Assembly: GCF_016623615.1 (NCBI RefSeq)
Contig: NZ_JAEHFX010000010.1
Coordinates: 89,982 to 153,981, forward strand
From: Adhaeribacter terrigena
GTDB taxonomy: Bacteria > Bacteroidota > Bacteroidia > Cytophagales > Hymenobacteraceae
Direction: 5' to 3'
DNA: 64,000 nucleotides
In this document: one piece after another, positions 1 to 8,441 of the stretch
How positions within the stretch are numbered: position 1 is the first letter of the stretch
How the letters are laid out: every line of letters starts with the position of its first letter
Program-made: the position numbers and the translations under genes
Notes under the pieces: generated by a model
The model's input: the letters and a program-made list of their open reading frames with translations, nothing else
Databases searched by the model: none
What the model was told of the DNA's origin: nothing

Positions 1-1
1 G

Positions 2-475
2 CATACTTTAGCTCCCTGGGGAGATACGGTCCGAACGCTTGACTATAACGTAAACCAGGTAACTTATCGCAACCCACAAATTCGGGAGAACATGAATTTT
101 GACGTGATCTTACCCGAAGGAACGGTCAGAAAATCTTTACAAACTGCTCCTCTTCTTATTGATAAGACCGATGGGCAGGCGATTAACCTGAAAAGAACGT
201 TAAAAATAAAATATCCTGCAGAGGCAGGTCAATCTGCCATAACCGGCCAGGTGGTAATTTCTTACATCGTAGATGAAAACGGAAATGAAACCAATCATAA
301 AGCAGAGTCGGAGATTGGGTTTGGTTGTGAGGAAGAAATAATCAGGGTCTTAAAATTATATCCCGGAAAATGGATACCCGGTACCTACCAGGGAAAGCCA
401 ATTTCCACAAAACATGAGTTTAAATTCACGTTCAATATTCGGGAAACAAATCGAAATAATTATGGCCGGTATTAA
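2..475 (+). CDS. TonB C-terminal-domain protein, 5-prime end cut by window
   Basis: The reading frame is open from base 2, upstream of the first ATG at 92, so this is the 3-prime part of a longer gene. Residues before that ATG (PWGDTVRTLDYNVNQ) read like normal protein. The C-terminal half, with GQVVISYIVDENG and a later FKFTFNI strand, resembles the TonB C-terminal fold (PF03544), which in Bacteroidota occurs in many periplasmic proteins that contact TonB-dependent receptors or the cell wall. The N-terminus with any membrane anchor lies outside the window, so a true energy-transducing role cannot be tested. It ends in a strong hairpin and converges on copA. The assignment to the TonB fold is by pattern and moderately sure. 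Confidence 0.6.
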   Translation, partial: HTLAPWGDTVRTLDYNVNQVTYRNPQIRENMNFDVILPEGTVRKSLQTAPLLIDKTDGQAINLKRTLKIKYPAEAGQSAITGQVVISYIVDENGNETNHKAESEIGFGCEEEIIRVLKLYPGKWIPGTYQGKPISTKHEFKFTFNIRETNRNNYGRY

Positions 476-490
476 CCGGCCATTTTTGTT
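462..490 (+). terminator. Rho-independent terminator
   Basis: An inverted repeat ATGGCCGGT / ACCGGCCAT with a 4-nt loop overlaps the stop codon of the TonB-like gene and is followed by TTTTGTTTT. Confidence 0.8.
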
Positions 491-507
491 TTAAGATTTC
501 ATGTATT

Positions 508-2757
508 TTACAATTTCACGCCTTTCAACCGCAAACTGTTGGTAACCACCGAAACCGAACTCAGCGCCATGGCAGCCCCCGCGATCATCGGATCGAGCAG
601 GAATCCGTAGGCAGGATACAATACACCGGCAGCGAGCGGAATTCCGATCACGTTGTAGATAAAGGCCCAGAATAAGTTCTGGCGAATGGTGCGAACCGTG
701 CTGCGCGAAAGTTTAATGGCTTTGGGTATGTGGTTCAGGTCGGAGTGCATGAGGGTTAGCTGGGCAACTTCCATGGCAATGTCGGTTCCTTTGCCCATCG
801 CAATACTTACATCGGCTTTGGCTAAAGCTTCGGAATCGTTTATGCCGTCGCCAACCATGCCTACGATCTTGCCTTGCCGCTGAAGTTCCTCGACAAAATT
901 CCCTTTTTCGGAAGGCATTACGCCGGCTTTATAGTGTTTTATTCCGGCTTGTTCGGCCACGGCTTTGGCGGTGGCTTCGTTATCGCCGGTGAGCATGTAA
1001 ATTTCCAGCCCCAGGTTTTTGAGTTCGGAAATTGCGGCTACGGACGTCTCTTTAAGGGCATCGGCTACGGCAATTACGCACACCATTTGCACATTTTCGG
1101 CGAAAAACAATACCGTTTTAGCCTCCCTTTCCCATTGCAGGGCCAGTTTTTCCAGTTCCGGATCGGGCAGTACCAGGTTTTCGTTCAGCAGTTTTTTATT
1201 GCCGATCAGATACGTTTTTCCACCGAAGTTGCCTTTCACGCCGCGGCCGGTTATGCTTTCAAAATTCTCGATCTGCACTGAAGCTACGTTTTGCTGTTTC
1301 AGATGATTGACCACTGCCGTTGCCAAAGGATGTTCCGAAGCGGATTCCAATGCCAGTAAAACCGATTTTAAGGGCGCGGGATCTGTAATTTTAGCGTTCC
1401 AGCGCATATCAGTCAGTTCGGGTTTACCTTTGGTGATGGTGCCGGTTTTATCCAGGATCAGCGCATTCATTTTATAAGCATTTTCCAGGCTTTCGGCGTC
1501 TTTGATCAGGATCCCGTTTTCAGCGCCTTTTCCGATGCCCACCATAATAGCCGTTGGCGTGGCTAAACCTAGCGCGCACGGACAGGCAATAATAAGTACC
1601 GTTACAAAAGCCAGCAAGGCGTGACTTAATTCTGAACTGCTGCCGAAGAACATCCAGGCGGCAAAACTTATAAGCGCAATCGCAATGACTATGGGCACGA
1701 AAATACCGGCAATTTTATCGGTGAGCTGTTGCACGGGCGGTTTGGAATTCTGGGCGTGTTGCACCGATTTAATGATCTGCGCCAGCATGGTGGCGCCGCC
1801 TACTTTGCGGGCTTCGATCTGCAGACTGCCTTTCTGGTTGATGGTACCGGCGAAAACCGAAGCGCCAGATGCTTTAGAAACCGGCAACGGTTCGCCGGTC
1901 AGCATGCTTTCGTCTAAGAAAGATTCGCCCTGCACCACGGTGCCGTCTACCGGAATTTTCTCGCCCGGCCGGATCAAAAGCACATCGCCCATCAGCACTT
2001 CTTCGATCTTTACTTCGCTTTCGGTACCGTTTTTCAGGCGTTTTACGGTTTTAGGTTGCAGACCGATCAATTTTTTAAGGGCCGCCGAAGTCTTGGTTTT
2101 AGCCCGTTCCTCCAGCAATTTCCCAAGTAAAATAAACCCGACGATCACGGCTGCAGCTTCGAAATAAACCTGGGCCTGCAACCCCCGGCTTTCGAAATAT
2201 TGCGGATAAATGGTATTGAAAGCACTGAAAATAAAAGCTACGCCGGTACTTAGTGCCACCAGAGTATCCATGTTGGCACGGCCGTGTTGGGCCTGCGCGA
2301 AAGCCCGTTTAAAGAAGGGCCAGCCAAAACCAAAAACTACCGGCAAGGTAAGCAGCAGTTCTACCCATTTCAGCGTGGGCGACGGGTGGTGATACATCAT
2401 GCCAAGCACGGCGACCGGAACCGCTAAAAGCAAAGCACCGATGGTTCTTTTTTTCAGGGTATTGTAATCTTTTTCACGTTGCTTTTCCAGGGCTTCCACG
2501 TCGGCTTCGGAAGGCAGGATGAGCAGGTCGTACCCAATACTTTGCACGACTTTCTGCATTTTTTCCGGCGAAATTTCTTCCGGGTGGTATATTACCGTGG
2601 CCGTCATGCCGGCAAAATTCACCTGCGCGTTTTCTACACCGGGCTGGCTTTTGAGCATGCTTTCTACGCTGGCCGAACAGCCCGCGCAGGTCATGCCGCT
2701 CACCGGAAAAGTGGTTTCTATAATATCGGTATCAGTAGTTTTGTCGTACGTTTCCAT
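508..2757 (-). CDS. copA: Copper-translocating P1B-type ATPase
   Basis: Pumps Cu(I) out of the cytoplasm across the inner membrane at the cost of ATP. One heavy-metal-associated domain carries GMTCAGC at residues 21-27. The intramembrane metal motif is CPC near residue 390 ([11 protein letters not shown]), the phosphorylated Asp lies in DKTGTITKG near 436, and the hinge is GDGINDS. TGEP of the actuator domain is present. The 749-residue length fits a one-HMA copA. About 640 bp upstream lies an HMA-AraC regulator on the same strand that probably controls it; a four-helix-bundle gene on the other strand separates them. CPC with a CXXC HMA domain points to Cu(I)/Ag(I) and not Zn/Cd. Confidence 0.95.
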   Translation of the reverse strand: METYDKTTDTDIIETTFPVSGMTCAGCSASVESMLKSQPGVENAQVNFAGMTATVIYHPEEISPEKMQKVVQSIGYDLLILPSEADVEALEKQREKDYNTLKKRTIGALLLAVPVAVLGMMYHHPSPTLKWVELLLTLPVVFGFGWPFFKRAFAQAQHGRANMDTLVALSTGVAFIFSAFNTIYPQYFESRGLQAQVYFEAAAVIVGFILLGKLLEERAKTKTSAALKKLIGLQPKTVKRLKNGTESEVKIEEVLMGDVLLIRPGEKIPVDGTVVQGESFLDESMLTGEPLPVSKASGASVFAGTINQKGSLQIEARKVGGATMLAQIIKSVQHAQNSKPPVQQLTDKIAGIFVPIVIAIALISFAAWMFFGSSSELSHALLAFVTVLIIACPCALGLATPTAIMVGIGKGAENGILIKDAESLENAYKMNALILDKTGTITKGKPELTDMRWNAKITDPAPLKSVLLALESASEHPLATAVVNHLKQQNVASVQIENFESITGRGVKGNFGGKTYLIGNKKLLNENLVLPDPELEKLALQWEREAKTVLFFAENVQMVCVIAVADALKETSVAAISELKNLGLEIYMLTGDNEATAKAVAEQAGIKHYKAGVMPSEKGNFVEELQRQGKIVGMVGDGINDSEALAKADVSIAMGKGTDIAMEVAQLTLMHSDLNHIPKAIKLSRSTVRTIRQNLFWAFIYNVIGIPLAAGVLYPAYGFLLDPMIAGAAMALSSVSVVTNSLRLKGVKL

Positions 2758-2834
2758 AGCGTTTTATACGGTTGTGAACAGTACAAAAGTACAGGCAATT
2801 GCTGTGGAAAGCGTTACAGAATTGTGAGTTTGAA

Positions 2835-2900
2835 TTATAGAATTATGGAATGATTGAATTAGAGAGTGACTGAGTGATTGAGTGATTGAATTAAGCAATA
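2835..2900. repeat. Short tandem TGATTGAAT-like repeats, left flank of four-helix gene
   Basis: The stretch has repeated GATTGA/TGAGTGATTGAG units. Inverted relatives (CTCATTCAAT) occur at 3369-3402 on the other side of the four-helix-bundle gene, so the gene is bracketed by imperfect inverted repeats. Confidence 0.55.
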
Positions 2901-2981
2901 ATTTTGTGGGAGAAGATTTCTCAGGTTGAAGTGGGAATTTTATTTTAGAAGATGGCGTTTGGAGTGAACAATTTTCACAAC

Positions 2982-3347
2982 ATGGTGCAAACAAAAGTTA
3001 ATTTTGCAGATACTTTTAAAAAGCGGACAAAGAAATTTGCTTTAGATGTCATTCATTTCTCCAAGGCTCTACCTCGAACAGATGAAAGCCTGATAATTAA
3101 ACGGCAGTTACTCCGTTCAGCGACTTCAGTGGCGGCAAATTACCGGGCAGTCTGCAGAGCCCGCTCAGCAGCTGAATTTCATTCAAAACTTTCAATTGTA
3201 GTGGAGGAAGCAGATGAATCTTTATTCTGGCTGGAAATAATTTCGGAAGCAGAAATAATTAATAATGCTAATACAATGGCACTTCAGAAGGAAATAACTG
3301 AAATTCTATCAGTAATGGCAACAGCCCGAAAAAACACTGCTAAATAA
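2982..3347 (+). CDS. Four helix bundle protein (23S rRNA IVS-type)
   Basis: Resembles the small four-helix-bundle family (PF05635, bIVS/S23-like) first seen in intervening sequences of 23S rRNA genes and now common as solitary genes in Bacteroidota; molecular function is unknown. Visible family signs are ALDVIHFSKALP, the RQLLRSATSVAANYRA helix, EFHSKLSIVVEEADE and the final FWLEIISEAE helix. The protein is about 121 residues from the ATG at 2982; an ATG at 2952 would add ten residues, and neither has a clear ribosome site. It lies on the opposite strand between copA and its probable regulator and is flanked by inverted short repeats, which suggests insertion into a formerly compact copper operon. 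Confidence 0.8.
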   Translation: MVQTKVNFADTFKKRTKKFALDVIHFSKALPRTDESLIIKRQLLRSATSVAANYRAVCRARSAAEFHSKLSIVVEEADESLFWLEIISEAEIINNANTMALQKEITEILSVMATARKNTAK

Positions 3348-3362
3348 TATTACCCTATTGCC

Positions 3363-3403
3363 CATTCTCTCATTCAATAATTCTCTCATTCAATCATTAC
3401 CCC
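3363..3403. repeat. Short tandem CTCATTCAAT-like repeats, right flank of four-helix gene
   Basis: Repeated TCTCATTCAAT units, roughly the reverse complement of those at 2835-2900. They lie between the four-helix-bundle stop codon and the end of the regulator gene. Confidence 0.5.
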
Positions 3404-3969
3404 TTCCCCACTTTATCCAGCGGTTTCCTCTTATGCGCTTTCAGTTTCTTAAAGGCCGTGGGCGTAAAGCCGGTTACTTGTTTGAACTGACTGGAAAGGT
3501 GCGCTACGGAACTATAACCGAGTTTATACGCCATTTCGCTCAGCGTTAATTCGTCGTAAACCAGCCACTCTTTTACTCGTTCAATTTTCTGAAGAATGAT
3601 GTATTTCTCGATCGTAACGTTTTCGGAGGAAGAAAAAAGCTGGCTTAAATAGTGGTAGTCTTTGCCTACGTGTTCGGCGATCAGGTCGGAATAATTCAGG
3701 TGGCGGGCTTCGGGTTCCTGGATCAGCTGGATAATGAAATTCTTGATCTGTTCTACCTGGCGAGCCTTTTTATCTTCCAGGAGTTCAAATCCAGCCTTAG
3801 CTAAAACCTGTTTTATCTGCTCTGAACCGGCATTTCCGGTTACGGTGGCTTCACCTAGTTCAATGACTTTTACTTCCAGGCCCAGGTTTTCGAGTTCTTC
3901 TTTAACTACCCGCACGCAACGCTGGCAAACCATATTTTTAATGGCTAAATGGTGTTCTTCCGGAGGCAT
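3397..3969 (-). CDS. HMA-domain/AraC-type transcription regulator
   Basis: A 190-residue fusion of a metal-binding-like N-terminus and an AraC-type DNA-binding domain. The first 70 residues have an HMA-like plan with CQRC at residues 15-18 in the usual metal loop position (MVCQRC) and strands around VKVIELGEATV. Residues about 85-185 form the two helix-turn-helix units of AraC proteins (LSEMAYKLGYSSVAHLSSQFK, then KQVTGFTPTAFKKLK). It is a known Bacteroidota arrangement; a copper or silver sensor for copA is the natural inference from the neighbouring gene but is not shown. A copy of the window-wide AAACGGTAGGGTTT motif touches its start codon. Confidence 0.8.
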   Translation of the reverse strand: MPPEEHHLAIKNMVCQRCVRVVKEELENLGLEVKVIELGEATVTGNAGSEQIKQVLAKAGFELLEDKKARQVEQIKNFIIQLIQEPEARHLNYSDLIAEHVGKDYHYLSQLFSSSENVTIEKYIILQKIERVKEWLVYDELTLSEMAYKLGYSSVAHLSSQFKQVTGFTPTAFKKLKAHKRKPLDKVGKG

Positions 3970-3997
3970 AAACGGTAGGGTTTCGAGGTAAAAAAGT
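3970..3997 (+). repeat. Bipartite motif copy next to a start codon
   Basis: AAACGGTAGGGTTT followed by a 7-nt spacer and AAAAAAGT directly abuts the start codon of the HMA-AraC gene. It is one of about 31 copies in the window; the copies not listed separately are given in the findings. Confidence 0.65.
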
Positions 3998-3998
3998 A

Positions 3999-4679
3999 TT
4001 AATCGTGGTCGTGACTGGCTTCGTAGCTGAAGTTAAAGCCTACTTTCTGATTGCGGCTTATTTGCTGGTTATCAAGCTTTTGCTTTACCGTAATAACCCG
4101 CAGATCGTCTATATCGCGTGCCATGAGGTCGTTGTTAACGGCGGCAATAATGGCGCTTTCTACGAGCAGCAAAATAGATTCATCGTTTAAAACGTTTTGG
4201 GCCAGATCCTGGAAACGCAGGTTCAGCTGATCTACTCCTTCCAGGTAAAAATGATTTTCGATATTAATGAGCAAGCGGCCCAGCAAGTACCCGGGATCGT
4301 TCATGCGGCCATATTTTATAGAGTCGGCCATGAAATTATAGGCCATGATGTGCCCAAAGAAACGCCGCTTAAAATCTGCTTCCACGTATTCGGTTTTCAT
4401 CAGGTCGTAATCTTCCGGAAAAGTAACCACGTTAGAATGCATGACAAAAACGAGCAGATCGCCGGAAATTTTAACGTGAAATTCAAATTCGCTGACATCG
4501 CGGTACTCGATCAGGACTGAAGAATCGAGGGAGGTAACGCGGTCGCTAAGCCTTTTTACCAGGTCAATGGAAACTTTTTTGAATTGATCGAAAGCGTTTT
4601 TTGTGTTCCGGTAAATGGCCTGTTTAGCCGACGTTTTCTGTTTAAGACCTGCAAAGATGGCGTCGAGTCTGTCATCCAT
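3999..4679 (-). CDS. Conserved hypothetical protein, 226 aa
   Basis: I do not recognise a named family. The protein is soluble, without signal peptide or membrane helix, and mixed alpha/beta. It opens with a helix rich in Lys (LKQKTSAKQAIYRNTKNAFDQFKK), continues with strands (VLIEYRDVSEFEFHVKISGDLLVFVMHSNVV) and ends with a basic strand followed by SHDHD. It lies 29 bp upstream of the HMA-AraC gene on the same strand and could be cotranscribed with it. Codon use is like that of its neighbours, so it is probably a resident gene. Function unknown. Confidence 0.75.
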   Translation of the reverse strand: MDDRLDAIFAGLKQKTSAKQAIYRNTKNAFDQFKKVSIDLVKRLSDRVTSLDSSVLIEYRDVSEFEFHVKISGDLLVFVMHSNVVTFPEDYDLMKTEYVEADFKRRFFGHIMAYNFMADSIKYGRMNDPGYLLGRLLINIENHFYLEGVDQLNLRFQDLAQNVLNDESILLLVESAIIAAVNNDLMARDIDDLRVITVKQKLDNQQISRNQKVGFNFSYEASHDHD

Positions 4680-4779
4680 AAGCTGTTTTTAGAATTTGAA
4701 AATTTAAAGTTAAGAAATGCTGCTTAAGACTTACCTCATTCCGGCAAAATTGGTTTTAAAATTCTAAAATCATGGAGTG

Positions 4780-5982
4780 TTATTGAATAATTCCTGCGGC
4801 CTGCAGGTTTTGCAGCCCTTCATGATCCATACCGGCAAACTCCAGCAGCACTTCGCGGGTATGCTCAGCGTAATGCGGCGGGGGCAACAAAACCTCATTT
4901 CCGACTTTTGAGAGCCTGAACGCTACCGTTTTTAAACCTGAAAGTGCTTTTTCTGCCTGTTCCGTTCTAAGCTGCAAGGCTTTTGCCGCTTCGCCGGAAA
5001 GGGCCTCGGAAACGGACCTGACCGCGCCGGCTGGTACAAAACGCTTTTCAAATTCGGTCAGCAAATATTCCAGGGTAAAGCCCGCGATGAGCATTTTTAA
5101 TTTCTGGTTGAGCACCAGCCGGTTCTTTACGCGCGCGCTGTTTTTACTGAATAAAGCATCTTCGGCAATTTCCGGCGCACTCAAAATCAGGCATAAATTC
5201 CGGAACTGTCGATCATCGCCGATGGCTAAAATAAGTTGTTTCTGATCGGAAGTGGTAAAAATGGTACCGTATGGAACAATATTGGGGTGTTCGGAACCGG
5301 CGCGCTCCGGCTCAAAACCGGCTACGAGGTAATTAGTGCCCTGGTTGGCGAGCGAAGTTAAAGCCGCATCGAGCAAGGAAATTTGCACCAACTGGCCTTT
5401 CCCGGTTTTTTCGCGCAGGTACAAAGCCGTAAGCAAACCTTCTTTTAACTGGTGTGCAGCAAAAAGATCTACAAACGCTACCGGCATTTTGGTTGGTAGG
5501 CCGTCCGGCTCGCCGTTCAGATACATTATTCCGCTTTCTGCCTGAATTACGGCATCATAACCGGCTCTTGGGTTTTCAGGACCGTAACCGGTAATATGGC
5601 CGTAAAGCAGTTTTGGATTGATTTCCGATAGCGTTTTATAATCTACCTGCAGTTTTTCAGCGTCGCCGGGCTTGTAGCTGGCAACTACGATATCGGCTTG
5701 GGCAACGAGTTTGTGCAGGATCTGCAGCGCGGCCGGTTTTTTCAGGTCTAAAGCTACCGATCTTTTTCCCCAGTTGGCACAGGAAAAATAGGCTGAGATA
5801 TCGGTTTCCGGATCTTCGGTGCGGGCTTTCCATTGGCGGGTTACGTCGCCGCGGGTGCCGGTATTTTCTATTTTTATAACAGTAGCGCCGAGTTCAGCAA
5901 AAAACTGCCCTACGCTGGGACCGGCCAGAACGCTGGCCAGCTCGAGCACTACAAGTCCGGAAAAAGGTTGTTCAGTTAGCAT
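4780..5982 (-). CDS. CaiB/BaiF family CoA-transferase
   Basis: Class III CoA-transferase, which moves CoA between carboxylic acids through an aspartyl intermediate. Family signs: VLELASVLAGPSVGQFFAELGATVIKIE at the N-terminus, NWGKRSVALDLK, and GPENPRAGYDAVIQAESGIM, where the Asp (YDAVIQA) is the usual catalytic residue; GLLTALYLREKTGKGQ follows. At 400 residues it has typical length. The ATG at 5982 is preferred over a non-canonical start 15 bp upstream because family members begin shortly before the LxGLVVLE strand. No partner thioesterase or dehydrogenase lies nearby, so the acyl substrate is unknown. Confidence 0.9.
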   Translation of the reverse strand: MLTEQPFSGLVVLELASVLAGPSVGQFFAELGATVIKIENTGTRGDVTRQWKARTEDPETDISAYFSCANWGKRSVALDLKKPAALQILHKLVAQADIVVASYKPGDAEKLQVDYKTLSEINPKLLYGHITGYGPENPRAGYDAVIQAESGIMYLNGEPDGLPTKMPVAFVDLFAAHQLKEGLLTALYLREKTGKGQLVQISLLDAALTSLANQGTNYLVAGFEPERAGSEHPNIVPYGTIFTTSDQKQLILAIGDDRQFRNLCLILSAPEIAEDALFSKNSARVKNRLVLNQKLKMLIAGFTLEYLLTEFEKRFVPAGAVRSVSEALSGEAAKALQLRTEQAEKALSGLKTVAFRLSKVGNEVLLPPPHYAEHTREVLLEFAGMDHEGLQNLQAAGIIQ

Positions 5983-5989
5983 AAAAAAG

Positions 5990-6017
5990 AAAACCAACCG
6001 TTTCGGATTGGTTTTTA
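5990..6017 (-). terminator. Terminator of the M48 protease gene
   Basis: Inverted repeat AAAACCAA / TTGGTTTT with an A/T-rich tail on the minus strand, between the M48 stop codon and the CoA-transferase start. Confidence 0.6.
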
Positions 6018-6034
6018 TAAAAATTTAAAACTCG

Positions 6035-6063
6035 AAAACGGTAGGGCAAATTACGTAAAAACT
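6035..6063 (+). repeat. Bipartite motif copy
   Basis: AAAACGGTAGGG followed by TAAAAACT lies between the M48 gene end and its terminator hairpin. Confidence 0.5.
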
Positions 6064-6076
6064 CGCCATCCGGCAT

Positions 6077-7168
6077 TTATTCAATTGATTTCTCTTTCAG
6101 TTTCTGCCAGTAATACTGCAGCGAATCGTTTTGCTGCACCCGGAATTTCCGGCTGGCTATTTTAGCTTTCAGATAATTGATGCGCGAATCGAGCACCGGG
6201 TGGGTGCTTAAAAATTCCGGCAGATCGATGTTTTCTTTCTCATCTTTTAAAGCGCTGAAAAGACCAACCATGCCGTTCGGATCAATGTGTTTTTGTTCCA
6301 GCAAGGCAAGACCTGTCATATCGGCTTCTTTTTCCAGTTCGCGGTTATATTCCAACGACTTCAGGCTGTTCGCGTTTTCGGCCACCACCACCATAATCCC
6401 GTTCAGATCGCCGAAAAGCAGAGAAACCAGGAAGTAACTCGACAGGTTGCGGAACAGGGCTTTGAGCGAATGGCGGTGTTGCAAGTGGGCGTTTTCGTGG
6501 GCAATCAGGCCGGCAAATTCTTCGTAGCTATCCGTAAGGTGAATGATCGGTTCGTAAACTACAATGTGACCGCCGGGAACTGCAAAAGCGTTGGCCTGAC
6601 GATGTTTTACCACCGTAACGCTTACTTTTCCGCTTTGCGGACTGGCGTGTAGCAAATTAAAGAACCGTTGCGCATACATTGTTTTCACCGAATCTTTTTC
6701 CTCGGCTTCGAGCATGCCATCGATCAGGGCCTGGCCTAACTTCGCTTCCGCGCTTACCGGTAAATTTTCGGCTATAACTTCCGCGGTTTTAGGAATAAGC
6801 CAGAAATACGCTCCGGCCACCAGCAACACAAAAACGGCCAGCACACTTAAAAGCGGCAACGGATTTCCGGAAATTAAAGAACCGTAGCGCGAACCGGCAA
6901 AAGCAGCTTTGGGATAATGCATTTTTAAAGCGCCGAAAAAGGCCGGATCTTTTACTTCCAGGTATTCGGGCGGCGAAGCGGCGTATTGCAATTCTACCAG
7001 TTCGGCATCGTTAAAATCGTTGCGGCCGATCAGGTTCGTATCCCAGATCCGCAGGAAATCCGCATCGGTGCGGGTGGTGAGGCGAAATTCCGTGGGCAGC
7101 AATTCTACCGAAACCGGCAGGCCGGCACTGGTTTTTCCGTTAAAATACAAGCCTTCGAATACGGCCAT
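6077..7168 (-). CDS. M48-family membrane metallopeptidase
   Basis: A zinc metallopeptidase of the M48 (HtpX/Oma1-like) family. The zinc site is HENAH in LIAHENAHLQHRHS, near residue 220, with the third ligand expected in the Glu of LEYNRELEKEADMTGL (EADMTG). One membrane helix is clear near residue 105 (LPLLSVLAVFVLLVAGAYFW), so the catalytic domain probably faces the periplasm. The N-terminal 100 residues form an extra domain rich in strands. The ATG at 7168 is chosen; a TTG three codons upstream is less likely. It follows the YjgN-like gene by 9 bp, a pairing seen in other bacteria, suggesting envelope quality control, although the substrate is not known. Confidence 0.88.
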   Translation of the reverse strand: MAVFEGLYFNGKTSAGLPVSVELLPTEFRLTTRTDADFLRIWDTNLIGRNDFNDAELVELQYAASPPEYLEVKDPAFFGALKMHYPKAAFAGSRYGSLISGNPLPLLSVLAVFVLLVAGAYFWLIPKTAEVIAENLPVSAEAKLGQALIDGMLEAEEKDSVKTMYAQRFFNLLHASPQSGKVSVTVVKHRQANAFAVPGGHIVVYEPIIHLTDSYEEFAGLIAHENAHLQHRHSLKALFRNLSSYFLVSLLFGDLNGIMVVVAENANSLKSLEYNRELEKEADMTGLALLEQKHIDPNGMVGLFSALKDEKENIDLPEFLSTHPVLDSRINYLKAKIASRKFRVQQNDSLQYYWQKLKEKSIE

Positions 7169-7177
7169 AAGTTGCAA

Positions 7178-8155
7178 TTATACCAGGTCAAGATTCAGGA
7201 TATCGGAAACGTCTTCCATGGCAGCGCCAATGGTATCAGGCTCGGCTTGTTCCAGATTTTCCAGGTCTAAGTTACAGAACAATTCGGAATTGTTAATTAC
7301 ATACTTCATGGAACGGATAGTTGCCAACGGCGTACCTAAACCCAGCGTAAAAACAATGATAAGCACATTACCCACCAGCAATTTTAAGTAACCTTTACCA
7401 GTTACATTCGCTTCCAGCCGCGAATATTTCCCATCCTGTTCCAGCAAAATATTGTTTACATAGAACTGATGCAATTCGCTCTGATACCAGAAAAAGTAAA
7501 TCCCGAGCGTCAGCATCGTTAACATCCGTCCTTTAAAATGAATGCCGAATAACTCTCCGCCTTCACCATCGAAACTGAAACGAATGTTTCCAAAACGAAT
7601 ATTGCCCATAATTTCTTTCCGGATGTCTACCATAAACCACGGCAGGTAAAGACCCAACGTAACGAGCGTTAGTAAAATCCCTTTCAAAAAAATGGTATAC
7701 ATCGTTTTCAGATCGCCGGTATATTTAAAATGAATACCCCGCCAGGAACTCCGTGATGTCCGGTAACGCATCTGGCCGAAAATTGCCATAGGAATAACCA
7801 ATCCAATGGATAAATAAAGGAAAAGCGTACCCATGAATTTTGACTCTTCGGGCAGTTTTACAAACAAGGCGATTGTAACCCCTATTATTAAACCAATCAA
7901 AAAAACAGCTTTAATAAAGCCCCTGAACATTTCTTTACCGGTGCCATGAAACTTAAAGCGGCTGCCGGCAAATTCGGTTTTCTGGTACAGGTATTTCAGT
8001 TTTTCGGCTTTGGCCCAGGGATAATAAATACCGAGGGTAACTACGGTAAGCACCCAGTTGGGCAACTGAATACCGAATAACTCGGAGCCTTTGCCTTTAA
8101 ATGCAAACGTTTGCGGCACTTCGGCAGCCGAAGAGGCCTGGTAAATTTCTTCCAT
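7178..8155 (-). CDS. YjgN/DUF898 family membrane protein
   Basis: Polytopic inner-membrane protein of the DUF898 family (E. coli YjgN). The protein holds a twice-repeated unit: FKGKGSELFGIQLPNWVLTVVTLGIYYPWAK near residue 20 and FDGEGGELFGIHFKGRMLTMLTLGIYFFWY near 205, with KLKYLYQKTEFAGSRFKFHGTG between. About six to seven hydrophobic segments are visible. The start at 8155 is chosen because the domain begins soon after (MEEIYQ); the longer form would include sequence that looks non-coding. It is the first gene of a two-gene unit with the M48 protease. Molecular function of the family is not established. Confidence 0.85.
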   Translation of the reverse strand: MEEIYQASSAAEVPQTFAFKGKGSELFGIQLPNWVLTVVTLGIYYPWAKAEKLKYLYQKTEFAGSRFKFHGTGKEMFRGFIKAVFLIGLIIGVTIALFVKLPEESKFMGTLFLYLSIGLVIPMAIFGQMRYRTSRSSWRGIHFKYTGDLKTMYTIFLKGILLTLVTLGLYLPWFMVDIRKEIMGNIRFGNIRFSFDGEGGELFGIHFKGRMLTMLTLGIYFFWYQSELHQFYVNNILLEQDGKYSRLEANVTGKGYLKLLVGNVLIIVFTLGLGTPLATIRSMKYVINNSELFCNLDLENLEQAEPDTIGAAMEDVSDILNLDLV

Positions 8156-8254
8156 AAAAAGTGAGGGGTGATGAAGGTTTAAGATTGCTTGATTTTCAAA
8201 TATAAAAACTAATAATAACAAAGCAAATCCTGCAACTGGAATTCAGCACACTTT

Positions 8255-8371
8255 ACTTTTTACCTCCAAAAGCCTACCGTTTTAAGGCAAAGCACTTTTT
8301 CTACCCAATCAGATAGCGTTTTTTATTCCACAATTCGCCGGCACTTTTTCTGCCTGAAACGATAGCGTTTT
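8255..8371 (-). repeat. Three bipartite motif copies in tandem
   Basis: Minus-strand copies at 8255-8282, 8294-8324 and 8343-8371 each read AAAACGSTA...then AAAAAGT. They fill the otherwise empty gap between the YjgN-like gene and the T9SS cargo gene. Confidence 0.7.
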
Positions 8372-8384
8372 AATAAACACAAAA

Positions 8385-8412
8385 AAACCACCGGCCAATG
8401 GCCGGTGGTTTT
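8385..8412 (-). terminator. Terminator of the T9SS cargo gene
   Basis: AAACCACCGGCC / GGCCGGTGGTTT hairpin with a 4-nt loop and a T-run on the minus strand, 30 bp after the stop codon. Confidence 0.85.
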
Positions 8413-8441
8413 CCCAGTATGATTACTACTTAACTACTTAC

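Noticed and set aside
686..2853. Many plus-strand frames of 60-160 codons opposite copA
   Set aside because: They are complementary to a clearly coding gene and have no family features.
2764..2994. 76-codon minus-strand frame
   Set aside because: It mostly translates short tandem repeats and overlaps the four-helix-bundle gene.
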